Shown here one piece after another: positions 1 to 10,872 of a stretch of DNA of 64,000 nucleotides (the stretch's first letter is position 1; each line of letters begins with the position of its first letter). Source of the stretch: Lepas anatifera (Eukaryota; Arthropoda; Thecostraca; Lepadidae); assembly GCA_034440635.1 (NCBI GenBank), contig JAOTON010001356.1:2674501-2738500 (forward strand), given 5' to 3'. A model generated the notes under the pieces. The model was not told where the DNA came from and did not search any database. It was given only the letters and a program-made list of their open reading frames with translations. Position numbers and translations under genes: made by a program.

Positions 1-35
1 ACGGGACCGATTCATTTCTATGGCTCATTCATCCC

Positions 36-100
36 CATTCATTCCGATTCATTCCGATTCATTCCGATTCATTCATTTCTATTCTTCATTTCATTTCGAT
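36..100. repeat. short 10-bp tandem repeat (ATTCATTCCG)
   Basis: A simple repeat of ATTCATTCCG-like units lies near the window's left edge, with clear copies at about 41-80 and decayed copies on both sides. It probably continues beyond the window. No coding meaning is seen. Confidence 0.75.
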
Positions 101-452
101 TCATTTTTGGGGGCTGCCGGACCATGCATAGCTGTTGCATGGTCCCTTCACGATCCCACCATCATTGCTTGTGTTGAAAGCCTCGTCAGTTTCCAGTATT
201 ATTTGTGGGCCATTAATGTTTCAGATGACATTCCCAGGAAATACTACGTTGTTCAAACTTATTGAATCGGTGATCGTAGCTCAGCTTGGGCCCCGTGATC
301 ATAATAGGATGTTATAGAGAAATTCATGTCTTTCAGAAAATGCGAGTCAACGTGAGCTCATCTTCTCAAAGCCGTGTCCTAGCTGGTAACGTTTCCGAGG
401 ACCAAACTGAGAACTGTGACAGCAAAAGTAAAAGTTTGGGAGACTTTCTACT

Positions 453-835
453 CAGTGGCGGATCCAGGGGGGGCAAAAAAGGCAATTGCCCCCCAAACGG
501 AAAAGCTCGGGGCAAAACTATGTTTTTGCCCCCCAAAGCGATCGACCTCCTTTTCCCCCGACTCCTTTTTAGCTTGTAAGCAAGATTTTGGTGCTTCAAC
601 TCTCAACTTCAAACAGAATTATTGAAGTTCAGTGTAAATATTGGGGCTTGGATAGGAAAAAAGTATCTTGAGTGCATATTTTTCACCCCGTGTCGTGTTT
701 TTTTTGCTTTTCGTCTCCAGTTCCCAAAATCCTACCGAAAAGGCATATTGTAACGCAATTTTTCACTGCGCGACTTTTTTTTGCTTTTCGACTTTGGTTT
801 GCCCCTCCCAAACCACCCGGCTAGATCCACCACTG
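453..835. mobile_element. hAT-type MITE, 383 bp, with perfect 8-bp target duplication
   Basis: The left end reads CAGTGGCGGATCCAGG and the right end CTAGATCCACCACTG, forming imperfect terminal inverted repeats. The flanks carry an identical 8-bp direct repeat TTTCTACT (445-452 and 836-843). An 8-bp duplication with CA...TG ends is the hallmark of the hAT superfamily. No transposase is encoded, so it is non-autonomous. A close relative lies in inverted orientation at 20307-20694, also with a perfect 8-bp duplication. Confidence 0.88.
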
Positions 836-843
836 TTTCTACT

Positions 844-1341
844 GACCGCAGTTATCTTCAGCCATTTTAGGCTGATTCGGACGCCTTACTCATCAACTTT
901 GTAGTAAAAGGAAATCAGATTTCATACTGACTTCAGTACGTCCGCATTGGTGGAACGATACGAATAATTGTGTCCAATTCTTACCGAAGTACCCATTTAG
1001 TTGATTACTGGGGCCTAAGTGTGAGCTTACCTTGGCAGCCATACGGTGGCGAAGTATCCTTTGAAATGTGGTCCTTTTAAAAAGTCATTGGATAATTTCA
1101 AGTCATGATTAAAGAAATTCCGCTTATTAGCCAAACATGATCATCATTCATGATCAATCAACATGATAAGACAAACACGATCGTCTTAGGGAGAAGAGGA
1201 TATAGCAGATAAATAGGTATCGCAAAACAAAGGCAAATGGGCATTGTTTCTGTAGTTCTAAGACTTTACTTCATCGATTTGTATAATTTCTGACTCCGCG
1301 AACAGCTGCTTACAGAGATACGAATTTTTTATTGTGTTCTT
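844..1341. other. AT-rich intergenic stretch, nothing recognised
   Basis: No convincing ORF, repeat or RNA gene was seen between the hAT MITE and the TTAA element. Confidence 0.5.
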
Positions 1342-1345
1342 TTAA

Positions 1346-2192
1346 CACGCGCATTGATGGGGGGCGGGTACCCGCCCCCCTCGGATTTTTCGGAGACAGC
1401 AGAAAAACGGAAGCGCGCAGCGCCACCGTACTTGGTATACCTTTTCCGTCATCATTTTTGCAACTTCTGTGAAAATTTTAAGGATGGGTCATCTCAGGTC
1501 AGGTCACCAGTACAGGTCAAGTGACCCGACCTCAAAAAGTTTAAGATAGCATAAGTCGGAGCAGGATGAACTTATCCAATTGAAACTTATATCAGATAAT
1601 GGCCTCACCGAGTTCTCTAAAATGTGTTCCGGTATTTTTGATATTGATGACCTAAGGTCAGGTACGAAGCATGACCTCTCCATTGGTAATACATGGGAAA
1701 TATGGTTTTTACCGAATAACTCAGTAACAGATGATGATAGAGCGTTTATTTTAGCTTCATTAGACTCGCCTTGGCTTTGCGGTTCTAATGATATGTATTT
1801 TATATAATTTGACCCTGACCTGACCTCAGGTCAGGTCAAATCTTTGATTTGACCTAGCAAGGTCAAATCATATATCATTCGATTTGGCTTGCTGCGAGGA
1901 TTCATAGAGTTTAAGTCGTTTTGCTCTATCTTTACGTGTTCAGATGTAATGGCCGAAAAACTTAATTTACATGTTATCCCTATGACGGCATGTGACGGCA
2001 TGTTTCTGACCTCTGGTGACCTTAAATGTGACCTGACAAAAAATGGTCCAAATATTTTTGATGGAGAAGCGGATGGGCTACCCAACGCCGTTTACCGTTT
2101 TTTGCTAACTACCGTGGTTCTCGAGATCTTAGGGGGCGGGTACCCGCCCCTCGTCAATCCGAAGGTGGCTCAGACCCCCGTCAATGCGCGTG
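1346..2192. mobile_element. TTAA-site TIR element T1, 847 bp (CACGCGCATTGA family)
   Basis: Both ends carry CACGCGCATTGA(T/C)GGGGG as inverted terminal repeats, each followed inside by the palindrome GGGCGGGTACCCGCCC. The element is flanked by TTAA on both sides (1342-1345 and 2193-2196), the target preference of the piggyBac superfamily. It has no transposase ORF. The interior is full of AGGTCA/TGACCT hexamers, including a dense palindromic cluster near 1812-1835. A sister copy of about the same length is at 61001-61840. The right TTAA is shared with the next element. Confidence 0.82.
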
Positions 2193-2196
2193 TTAA

Positions 2197-2891
2197 CCTC
2201 GCCCCCGGGGTCGTGGCCCTAGGTTTTTCGGGATAGAGAAAACGACGGGCGCGCACCGCGGTTGGGGCTCCCTCTGATTTTCCATCATCCTGATTTTTGG
2301 GTCCAGGTCGGTCCGACGGGTACAGGTCCTCTTCCTTTAGGCTCTGTGGCTCTTTAAGTATCGATTTGAACTTCCTCCTCTGCCCTCGGGTTGTTGTATA
2401 CCGGGTTTTCGATTTCGGCCGGGTCGGTCCGGCGACCTCCCTGGAAAGCATGGGGAAAGCTTTTTGATATAAAGCCACAAAATGATTGTAATACTCGTCT
2501 GCTCGAACACGTTTTGGCCCTTCGGTCCTGGGGTTTTTGCATTTGCTTTTAGGTCTGTCGGGTAAACAGTATTTTGACAATAACTTTGACCTATTGGCTG
2601 GGGTGAAAAACCGTTTGTTTGTCTGGTTTTTGATATAGGGGTTTTTGTTTGTGCCTGGTTTTGGTCCGGGTGACCTCTGGGGTCAACCACTGGCGGGGTT
2701 TTGTCCTGCGGAGTACTGGCATTTGTTCAATGTTTTGGCCTATGTCTATGTAGTTGCGTTGTATTTGTTTTCGGAATAGCCGTCTTGTATTCTCTGGTAA
2801 CCATTGCCTGGACTAAACATGGTATTCTAGGGCTTTTGACTTTGGATGGTTAGCCTTTTTGGTTGGGGGGCCCCCCGGTGGGTGCCGCGGG
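2197..2891. mobile_element. TTAA-site TIR element T2, diverged copy (695 bp)
   Basis: It starts directly after the TTAA that closes T1 (2193-2196) and ends before TTAA at 2892-2895. The ends CCTCGCCCCCGGGG and CCCCCCGGTGGGTGCCGCGGG are degenerate inverted repeats of the CCCGCGCCCCACC family seen at 7588-8610 and 38887-39912. Interior landmarks match those copies (ATAAAGCCACAAAATGATTG, then TTTTGACAATAACTTTGACC), but with many small deletions, so this is the oldest copy of that family in the window. Confidence 0.7.
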
Positions 2892-2895
2892 TTAA

Positions 2896-5800
2896 GGAAC
2901 ATAAAACAAAATTCTGTCTTGATATAGATACATATATTGATAAAGCAAATGATAAAGAATTGCACCATATGCTTTTCAGAAACTTGTATCTTGTTTCTGA
3001 TTCATTCAATGGCAGCAACCGAGGTCAACAATCCCACATCGGCAACTCCTCACACAATAATATGGCCTACGTGACAGAGGGCATCCGAGCGCGTATACAC
3101 TTCGCTGTCAGAATGACCGCTATAGAGCTACTAGAAACGTCTAATAATCGTTTTCCCTTGAGAATCCAGGGCAGTTACCCAGCAAGTGGCAATTAAGGAC
3201 AATAAAGAGTCAATCTGATTATGTGTCGGTGTATTCTGTTTTTTTCCGTTTGCCGTCCGGCATTCATGTGTTCGCGAATATTTCTAGAATGTCGTACCGC
3301 GCTTTTTATGTTGTAGCCGTGGCTAAAATAAAATAGCATAACAGCCCAAATTAGCGCAGCGTACTTCTGCGACGCATTTGTTTTCTTAATTAGATATAAC
3401 GTACGGTAGCGTAATTCCGCAGCATTGGCAACCTCTCGCCCAGATCCAAACAATCATTTTCAATAGGCAAGAATATGTCAAAAGATGTTTCATTACAAAA
3501 TGGACAAAATTGATGCACAACATCAAAATGTTCCTAAAAAAACTCTCACGGAAAGCCAAGAATGGCACTACCCTGGGAATGGGAACGGTTCGGGCCATCT
3601 TACAATTAGTGTGCAACACGAGATGTGCTACGTTCGCTCGGCCGTTCGCCTGGGGCACCGCTGTCCAGAGCGCCTCCCGCCCGCCGCGCTGAGCTGCCAG
3701 CGCGGTATGAACACCCGCCTAATTATGGCTGGCGTGCAGTGGGTGCAGCATTGTTGGCACCGATCACACACAGCAGCGACAGCGGCCGCCGTGCGTGAGA
3801 GACCAGCTCACACTGTCTGCCGCTGGCACCGAACTGGACTGCAACAATGGCACTGCCGGACTGCTACCGAGTCCAATCAAAATGCCGAAGCTTGGCGCCG
3901 CAAATGTGCCCTTTTAGTGCGCGGGTATCGGTATTTCGGCGTCGGTCATGTAGTAGTGCTGGATTTAGCTGCCGTTATACTGAGCGTTGGGTACCATGGG
4001 TAGCTAAAGGTCAGAAATTTTGGAGGTGGGGCAAAAAGGAATCATCAAATTCACGCTGACACTAAATTTTCATCTATGAAGTCAAACACTCTTGTGGGGT
4101 GGGCCCGCTATTTTATAGAGTTCGTTTTACAGGCAAAACGTTCAAATCTGTTTTCCACATTCGAATAAAATCGGAGAGTTGCGTTTCGAGCTCGGTGAAC
4201 TATCCCATCCTTCATAATAGGTGATCAGAGTCGACGAATCTTGCTTTAGCTGCATCGCGTCAAATAACTGTCGGTTTAAAAGTGTATTCACGTTGGCCCG
4301 AGTGCAGATCTCCACTTGGCTGGCGCGTATGAGCGATAGCACGCGTTTTTGCATCAGATTCTCTCCAATATACGGGAACAAGATGCCAAGTTGAACACGT
4401 GATCAAAATTTTAAACCGATGCAATGTAACATTCCAATTTTGTACACAACCGAATTGCTCTTCAAAAAAATGAGTGTCCACCTCTTATTATGCAAGCAGG
4501 TGTGATTTGAAATGACGACCCCGTAACTGACATTTGTTTCTTTCTGTTGGTTTTAAAAAGGCGAACATGTCCAACTCCAAGGGGACACTTAGCAGGTTCG
4601 AGGCGACGAAATTATCTCTCGTATTTGATTAATCTGTCTCCACGCCCGGATTCGCTCAGGCCGTGACCCAGCGTCAGCACATTCTGCCCGGGGTCCGTGC
4701 CGGTGTCACGTCTCCGCTCTCCCGGTCCCACCAAACAAGCAGCTTCGTCACTGCCCCCACCACGGAACTCGACCAATCAAACGCGTTCGTGCGCGCCGGC
4801 TGTCGACATCGAACGGTCTGCGGCAGTAACGCATACAAACATACCGGCGGCTATCAGCGTGCCAAGCTCGATAGCAGCACGGCCCTGACGTCACACTAGT
4901 GGTGGAAGCCACGACAGTGCACACATTGATTGGTTATTCGAGGTTTAGGGCGTGCCAACTGATCTGAGGTCATATGAGCGCCCGTTTCATTCCTGTTCAC
5001 CCAAAGCCTTTTAGAAATTATTGCCGGATAAATATGCTTAGTCATCTGTAGAGCCTCGTCTGTAATGAAACAAGCTTTTCATTACAGAGCGTACACCCGC
5101 CCCATATTCTGGCCACTTTCATTGCCCCTGGAGGACTAGATTAATAGTGGGCAGTCAGTGTCCATTAATTGGCCGTGTTGACCGGCGCCCAGTAAGGGCG
5201 CCGTACCGGACCATGTTATCAGGGAGTACGATGATGAGCCAGTTTTATGATCCAGGGTCTTTATTTCTGTATCTGTAGAAAACACGCAAACGCCCAAAGT
5301 TCGCAAACTTCATCAAAAACGAGTTTAGGATATAAATACTGTGCTAACTATATTCTGAACGACAGACATTGGATTTCGTCACAGTACGCCAAGACATTTT
5401 TTTACATGCCAAATTAGGGGGGCAATTTTTGGTCCCCAGCCACTTTACTGGTCCTCAGCCCTATTTTTTCCACTGAGAACCAATGCCCTTCTGGATCGGA
5501 GGAACTCTATACTTATTCCTCGTTAGGTAAGAGCTATTGCAACCTTCGCTCACCGCCGTTATGGACCCCCGACTATGCATATAATGCCAAGAAAAACAAA
5601 GTAACGGCTCTTTGGAATAACAAAAGTAGTTTTGTAAGCCTTAGAGTGTATAGCTACCGTATTTGGTTTCTTGTGAACTGTTGAGAAAAATTGCACTACT
5701 GTACAAATATCAACAAATGCCGCGAAGAGCCTGCTTAACGCTCTGTTTAGGACTTTCACTCAAGGAAGACAAAGAAAGCAATACATGGGACAACAATTAG

Positions 5801-6171
5801 ATGGCTTCAATCCACGCCTGTCTGAGCCAGAGTGAACGCCTGATCTTGGTGGGGAAATGAGACACTGTCGCTGTTTGGCAAACTGAAACAGAGTCGGTCA
5901 GTAAGAGCGACTTCCCCTCCTCCGTGTGCTTTTACGAAATCAGCTCATGTGAAATCCAGCTTGCTGACTGAGGTGTTAAGACAGACATTGTTAGCGAATA
6001 CAGATTACCTTTACTTCAACAGAGGCGGCTGTTGACCAGACGCTGGGTGAGGGCCACCCGGGTAGTTTTTTTTTAGAAAAGTAGCTAAAAGCGTATAACA
6101 CTCGGTGGTCTCAGGGAGAGGGAGGGCATGGCCGGTTTGGGAGCACACGAGCCGCCGCCCTTGTACCTCAT
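2896..6171. other. intergenic DNA, no gene recognised
   Basis: Short ORFs occur (for example 3485-4003 in a GC-rich patch at about 3640-3960), but none shows a domain, a conserved motif or splice logic. A second GC-rich patch lies at about 4640-4900. No transposon ends with target duplications were found. Confidence 0.5.
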
Positions 6172-6175
6172 ATAT

Positions 6176-7355
6176 CCCTTGCCACGGTGGCGGGTACGAG
6201 CCACCTTCGCCCTGGTGGGGGGGGGCTAAAAATACCCCTTCCACGATCTCAAAAACTAAGAGAGCTAGAAAAAAGCGCAAAACGGCAATCGAAAGCTCTT
6301 CAAAAATGATATGGAAAATACTTCAGTCATTTTTCTTGTCAGGTCAATATCAAGGTCACCAAAGGTCAAAATAGGCCAAAATCACTAATATGAGGTGTAC
6401 TAAGAAAACCTCATATATCTCAGAAACTATGATAGCTAGAAACATTTGTCTAACACCATTCGAAAGCTCTTGGGATGCGCTTTCATTACATAGCATTCAT
6501 TTTCGTGTCAGATCAAAGCCTAGGGAGGTACAGGTCACTAAATATTGGGCATGTCCATAGCCACCCATGCATAAGGGCGTTTACTTTTTCGCTAATAACT
6601 TCCAAACCAAACAAGATACAGCCATAGTTTATGCACCATTGCAATCCTCTCGTCAATACAAGTCGAATGATATATGATATTGCTATGCCAGGTCAAATTT
6701 AAGAATTTGACCTGACCCAGGTCAACGGTCTGACCCAACTTGACCTGGTATAGTCATGATGTATATCATTTGACTTCCAGTGACTATAAGAACACTTTGG
6801 TGACAAAATAAAAGCTCTATCTTAGTTTATTCAAAATTTATAAAAAAACACCAAAAAATGCTTATTTGACCTAAGGTGACCTTTTAAAGGTCACAAGTAA
6901 AAATTTTTGGCATCAGCTTCAGAAATGGGCTAAGAGCAAGTCGCAACCGATGTTTGAAGTTGATTCCATCCATACTTACTGAGAAAAGCTCATTTCGTGA
7001 TTTTCCCCATGTATTGACAATGGGGAGGTCATGCTCTGCACATGACCTTAAGTCACCAATATAAAAAATCCCGGAACAAATGTTGTAGCTCCTGGTGGGC
7101 CCAATATGTGGTAAGAGTTTTAACTTGATCGATTAATCCTTCTTTTAGTTATGCGGTCCTAAGTATTTTTTGAGGTGAGGTCACTTCACCTGGCCTGGTG
7201 ACCTGACCTGATATGACCTTGAGCCAAAATTTTCAGGAAAAATGTAAAATGATGAAGGAACAGGTAGAATAAGTTTAGCGGCGCTGCGCGCCGCCGTTTT
7301 TGGTCACTTCGGAAAAACCCGAGGGGGTCTAAAAAGACCCCCACCCGGGCGAAGG
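6176..7355. mobile_element. TIR element T10, about 1.18 kb, ATAT-flanked
   Basis: The left end CCCTTGCCACGG...GCCACCTTCGCCC and right end GGGGGTCTAAAAAGACCCCC...GGGCGAAGG are inverted relatives of the ends of the TTAA elements. The subterminal block with CGGAAAAACCCGAGG and GGCGCTGCGCGCCGCCG is also shared. The interior contains many AGGTCA/TGACCT hexamers. The flanks read ATAT (6172-6175 and 7356-7359), which may be a 4-bp target duplication, although this context is AT-rich so the exact borders are less certain than for its relatives. No transposase was seen. Confidence 0.6.
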
Positions 7356-7587
7356 ATATAATAGGCAATCCCTTGAAAACGTAAAAAAATATCGAAAGGA
7401 AAGGGATCTGTGCTCTATCCAAAGGGCAGCACGCACCATCACCCAGAAGTTCCTCCCCTCTCCACTCCTCTACCAGTTAAAATTAGAGATCAGTCACTGG
7501 CTTTGACAGCGCGAAAGAAAGCCTTTGAACTGTCTGATACGATGCATATACGGTTTAAGATAACGGTCAAATACGGTTTTGGTTTAA

Positions 7588-8610
7588 CCCGCGCCCCACC
7601 GGGGGGTCCGGCGCCACCTTCGCCCCACCGGGGGCCATCGATGGCCCCCCTCTAACTCCGAAAATATGGGCGTTAGCGCAAATCTGCAAAGTGCAATAGA
7701 AAGCTTGCATGAATTCAGTAAGAAATTACTTCGCATGTTTTAGTGCTCAGGTCAATGGTTTGACCTCCAGAGTTCAAATTAGGTCAAGATCGGCTATTTT
7801 CACTCAAATATGCAATGATTAAGCAAACTGGGCATAACTCTTATGTCATTAGAGCTATTGAGGCCTGGTAAAGTACATTTGATAGCAAATTGCCAGTACT
7901 TTTTCCGCTATGTGGAACGTAAAGACCTCCCGCCAGTGGTTTGATCTCCAGAGGTCACCTCGTGACCTAATATGACCTGAGGTCACGAAAGGTCAGAAAG
8001 TGATCTTGCCGTATATCAAATGAAAGCCAGTGACAAGACAAACACGATGGTGTTTGTTTCACCGCTCTAGCTTAATTAGGTCAAAAGTTATTGCCAAAAT
8101 ACTGTTTTTGACCTCTGGTGACCTTGGATGACCTTGGAAAAGTCAAAGGGCAAATATGACCCCTGGGATCCGTGAAAGGGTGTCCAAAAACGTTGTTCTG
8201 AGCAGTCTGAGTATTTGCAATCATTTTTGTGGCTTTTATATCATGAAACAACTTTTCCCTATGCTTTTCCAATGGGAGAGGTCGCCTCGTGACCTGACCT
8301 CAGGGCACGAAATCGAAAAATCCCGGATATACACCTTGTAGACCCTGGAGGGGTTATGAAGTGTAGGAAGTTTCAAATCGATCGACTTTGAAATGTAGCT
8401 CTTACAGAGCTCTAAAGTGAAGTGAGGTGACCTTGGTTGACCTCGTCTGGTGACCTGACCTTGGGTGACCCGGGGTAAAAATTTCAGGGATGATGGGAAA
8501 ATGATGCAGTGAGAGGTAGAGCCCTCAACTGCGGTGCTGCGCCTCGTCGTTTTTCTGCTATCCCGGAAAAACCTTAGGGGGGCCATCGATGGCCCCCGGT
8601 GGGGCGAGGG
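7588..8610. mobile_element. TTAA-site TIR element T3, 1,023 bp
   Basis: It is flanked by TTAA at 7584-7587 and 8611-8614. The left end CCCGCGCCCCACCGGGG and right end CCGGTGGGGCGAGGG are inverted repeats. Each is followed inside by the palindrome GGGGCCATCGATGGCCCC. It is nearly identical, in opposite orientation, to the element at 38887-39912. It is non-autonomous, with dense AGGTCA/TGACCT hexamers throughout. A 63-codon ORF inside has a counterpart in the other copy but shows no known domain. Confidence 0.85.
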
Positions 8611-8904
8611 TTAAGTGATAGGTACTGAAGGCTGCCAAAAGGGACCCGACCATGTACCGGGCAGTTGTACTGTACCATACCACCCAACCCCCCCTCCCCC
8701 CACCTATCCTATCAATGACTTAGAGCGACATTCGGCAAAGACCCCTTGGTTACAATCTCATAGGTACAGATATACGGGTTCTCTGGGGCTTACTTCCGTT
8801 TCGCCACGTCATGCTCTCCTAGACAGATCTCTAGTCACGCCACTGCCTCGAACTTTCCCGTTGGTCTGACTGTAAGTTTAGGCATGCGCTTCGAGAATAT
8901 TTGC

Positions 8905-9080
8905 AGCAGACGCGGTGGCGTGGGGGAAGAATACTCCACTTTCAAGCCACTGACCAGGGTTCAAATCCCTGGGCGGATATTCTGCACTAGTCTTCCCATT
9001 CCCCATAGTACCCTCCCAACAGGGTGAGAGTTGGCGACACCTTATGGCCTCAGCAATCGGTGTGTCGTAAAGCCCCAAAG
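8905..9080 (+). mobile_element. probable tRNA-derived SINE
   Basis: At about 8911-8925 there is an A-box-like GGTGGCGTGGGGG. At about 8947-8966 a perfect T-arm (CAGGG TTCAAAT CCCTG) contains the polymerase III B box GGTTCAAATCC. Downstream a non-tRNA body holds the inverted pair CGACACCTTATGG / GGTGTGTCGTAAAG, reminiscent of arthropod SINE tails. The anticodon arm does not fold cleanly, so this is not called an intact tRNA gene. No poly-A tail or target duplication was identified, and the right border is approximate. Confidence 0.5.
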
Positions 9081-10620
9081 TTATTCGAGATTCGCAAATA
9101 AGCCTATCGTAACACAACACTCCTCACACACAACTTGTAAGCATATCGCCGCGCCAGGCCCATTGAAGGCTCGTATTGCACGAACCTATTTAAATATTAG
9201 TCGCACACAACAGACATTGGAAACAGTGGACAGCGGCTGGTAAGCCTGACCCAAAACAAGTACCAATTTTAGCCAAATCGGCGATCCGAGGAGCCAAAGT
9301 GTATATATACGACGAGGCAGGATCGAGGCAGCGACCGAATATTTGGGAAGGATCCGGTCCGCCTCGTGCCGATGCGGACCATTCTTCAAACCGGGGGAGG
9401 GGGCGCCATGTCTCGGGGAGGCAGTTGGAGGCAGGGAGCCATGTCTCGGGGAGATAGTTCGGAGGCACGGGGAGGTATTATAGGGGCGGAGCGATGTGCC
9501 TTGGATACAAGAGTGGTGCCTCTGTGCAGTGACGATGCTAATGGAAGAGACCTCTCCTGCCCACCCAGGGTGCCATAGGCGGCGGAATGGGCATAGAGCC
9601 TCCGTGCCGAGATGAGGAGTACGTAGACACATTGACCCTCCCCAGGTCCTACTCAGCGGCACTACTAAAAACATGTGACATCAGACGACCTGCCATGTTA
9701 GAGAAACGCAATCCAATTGCATTCAAACATCGATAGCAGCCCTCGCAACTGATCTAGTCAAATTTCCAACAGCAAATAGAACGTCATTGCCTCCTGAGGC
9801 TAAGTCACTGCGGTCAGCATTCCTACTGTCATTCAAATCATTTTCCAAAACAGCGATGTCCGCATTGACCCAGGCCTTTGAAACTGGCAGACTATACATT
9901 TTCTATCGATACAGGTATATTCTATAACCATACGTATGCATTCAAACAACAAACAAGTTACTTTGAGACAAGTTAAATAGTTGAACTCAAAACGCTGGCT
10001 CTCAGTGCATACTCTGAGGCTAAAATATATTCTAGTTCGAAGTCACGGGTTTATGCCCCACCTTTTGGCTCCAGTGGATGTGCGAAACCAGTCTTTAAAC
10101 CAGGGTCATTTTATTACTCACATATTGCAGATTTCAATAACAAAAATAAGTATGGAGCACATAATCACAAACATTCAACGATTTACGAGTGACTAGCGTA
10201 TCTTTGGTTTGGTGCATGGCATGCTCAACTGATTTACATTAACATAACGCAGAGCATCTCAGGTGAAAGAGGAACGTCTCTTATCTCCACAAAATGCAGC
10301 CTCAAACCGATTTGAACAACTTACATGAACGTGCCGGTATACACAGCGATCGAAGCAAGGCTCCATGTGATTCTGACGCCTTCCAGAGGTTGGGCCACTG
10401 ACATCATTTGATAGCCCTGAATGAAAATAACTAGGCACAGACATCACACAGTCAGAGATCTTTGGGTTTGCAGCGCACGTTACAGCTGCCGCCTAGCTAC
10501 GCCGTAAATGCGCCAGATGCAGTGATAGCTACTTACCCGTTGATAAGCTAGTTCGAAATGTGCCGTACGGAAGCTGGCATGAGGTACAACAAGACACGCC
10601 ACAGCCGCTCGATTTCCATC
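9081..10620. other. intergenic DNA 3' of MAP10, nothing recognised
   Basis: It contains a TATATATA stretch near 9301 and a small local duplication of GCCATGTCTCGGGGAG at about 9406-9460. ORFs here (9186-9674 minus and its overlaps) are low-complexity and carry no domain. Confidence 0.45.
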
Positions 10621-10624
10621 ACCG

Positions 10625-10872
10625 AGCTCAAGGCCCAGTGCTGTTAGGACGGGGAGGTCGTGCTCTGGGCCCAGTGCAGTTAGGGCGGGGAGGTCGAGCT
10701 CCGGGCCCAATGCAGTTAGGGCGGGAGGTCGAGCTCAGAGCACAATGTACTTAGGGCGGGGAGGTCGAGCTCTGCGCCCAGTGCAGTTAGGGCGGGGAGG
10801 TCAAGCTCCGGGCCCAGTGCGGTTAGGACGGGAGGTCGAGGGCGGGGAGGTCGGGCTCAGGGCCCAGTACAG
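10625..10872. repeat. 36-bp minisatellite abutting the MAP10 stop codon
   Basis: Six to seven degenerate units of about 36 bp run head to tail. Core motifs are GTTAGGGCGGGGAGGTCGAG and CTCCGGGCCCAGTGCA. On the minus strand the array begins directly after the MAP10-like stop codon, so it would form the start of that gene's 3' UTR. Unit lengths vary by a few bases. Confidence 0.85.

Noticed and set aside
8900..8985. Functional tRNA gene
   Set aside because: The T-arm and B box are good, but the D-arm, anticodon arm and acceptor stem do not pair convincingly, and a SINE-like body follows.
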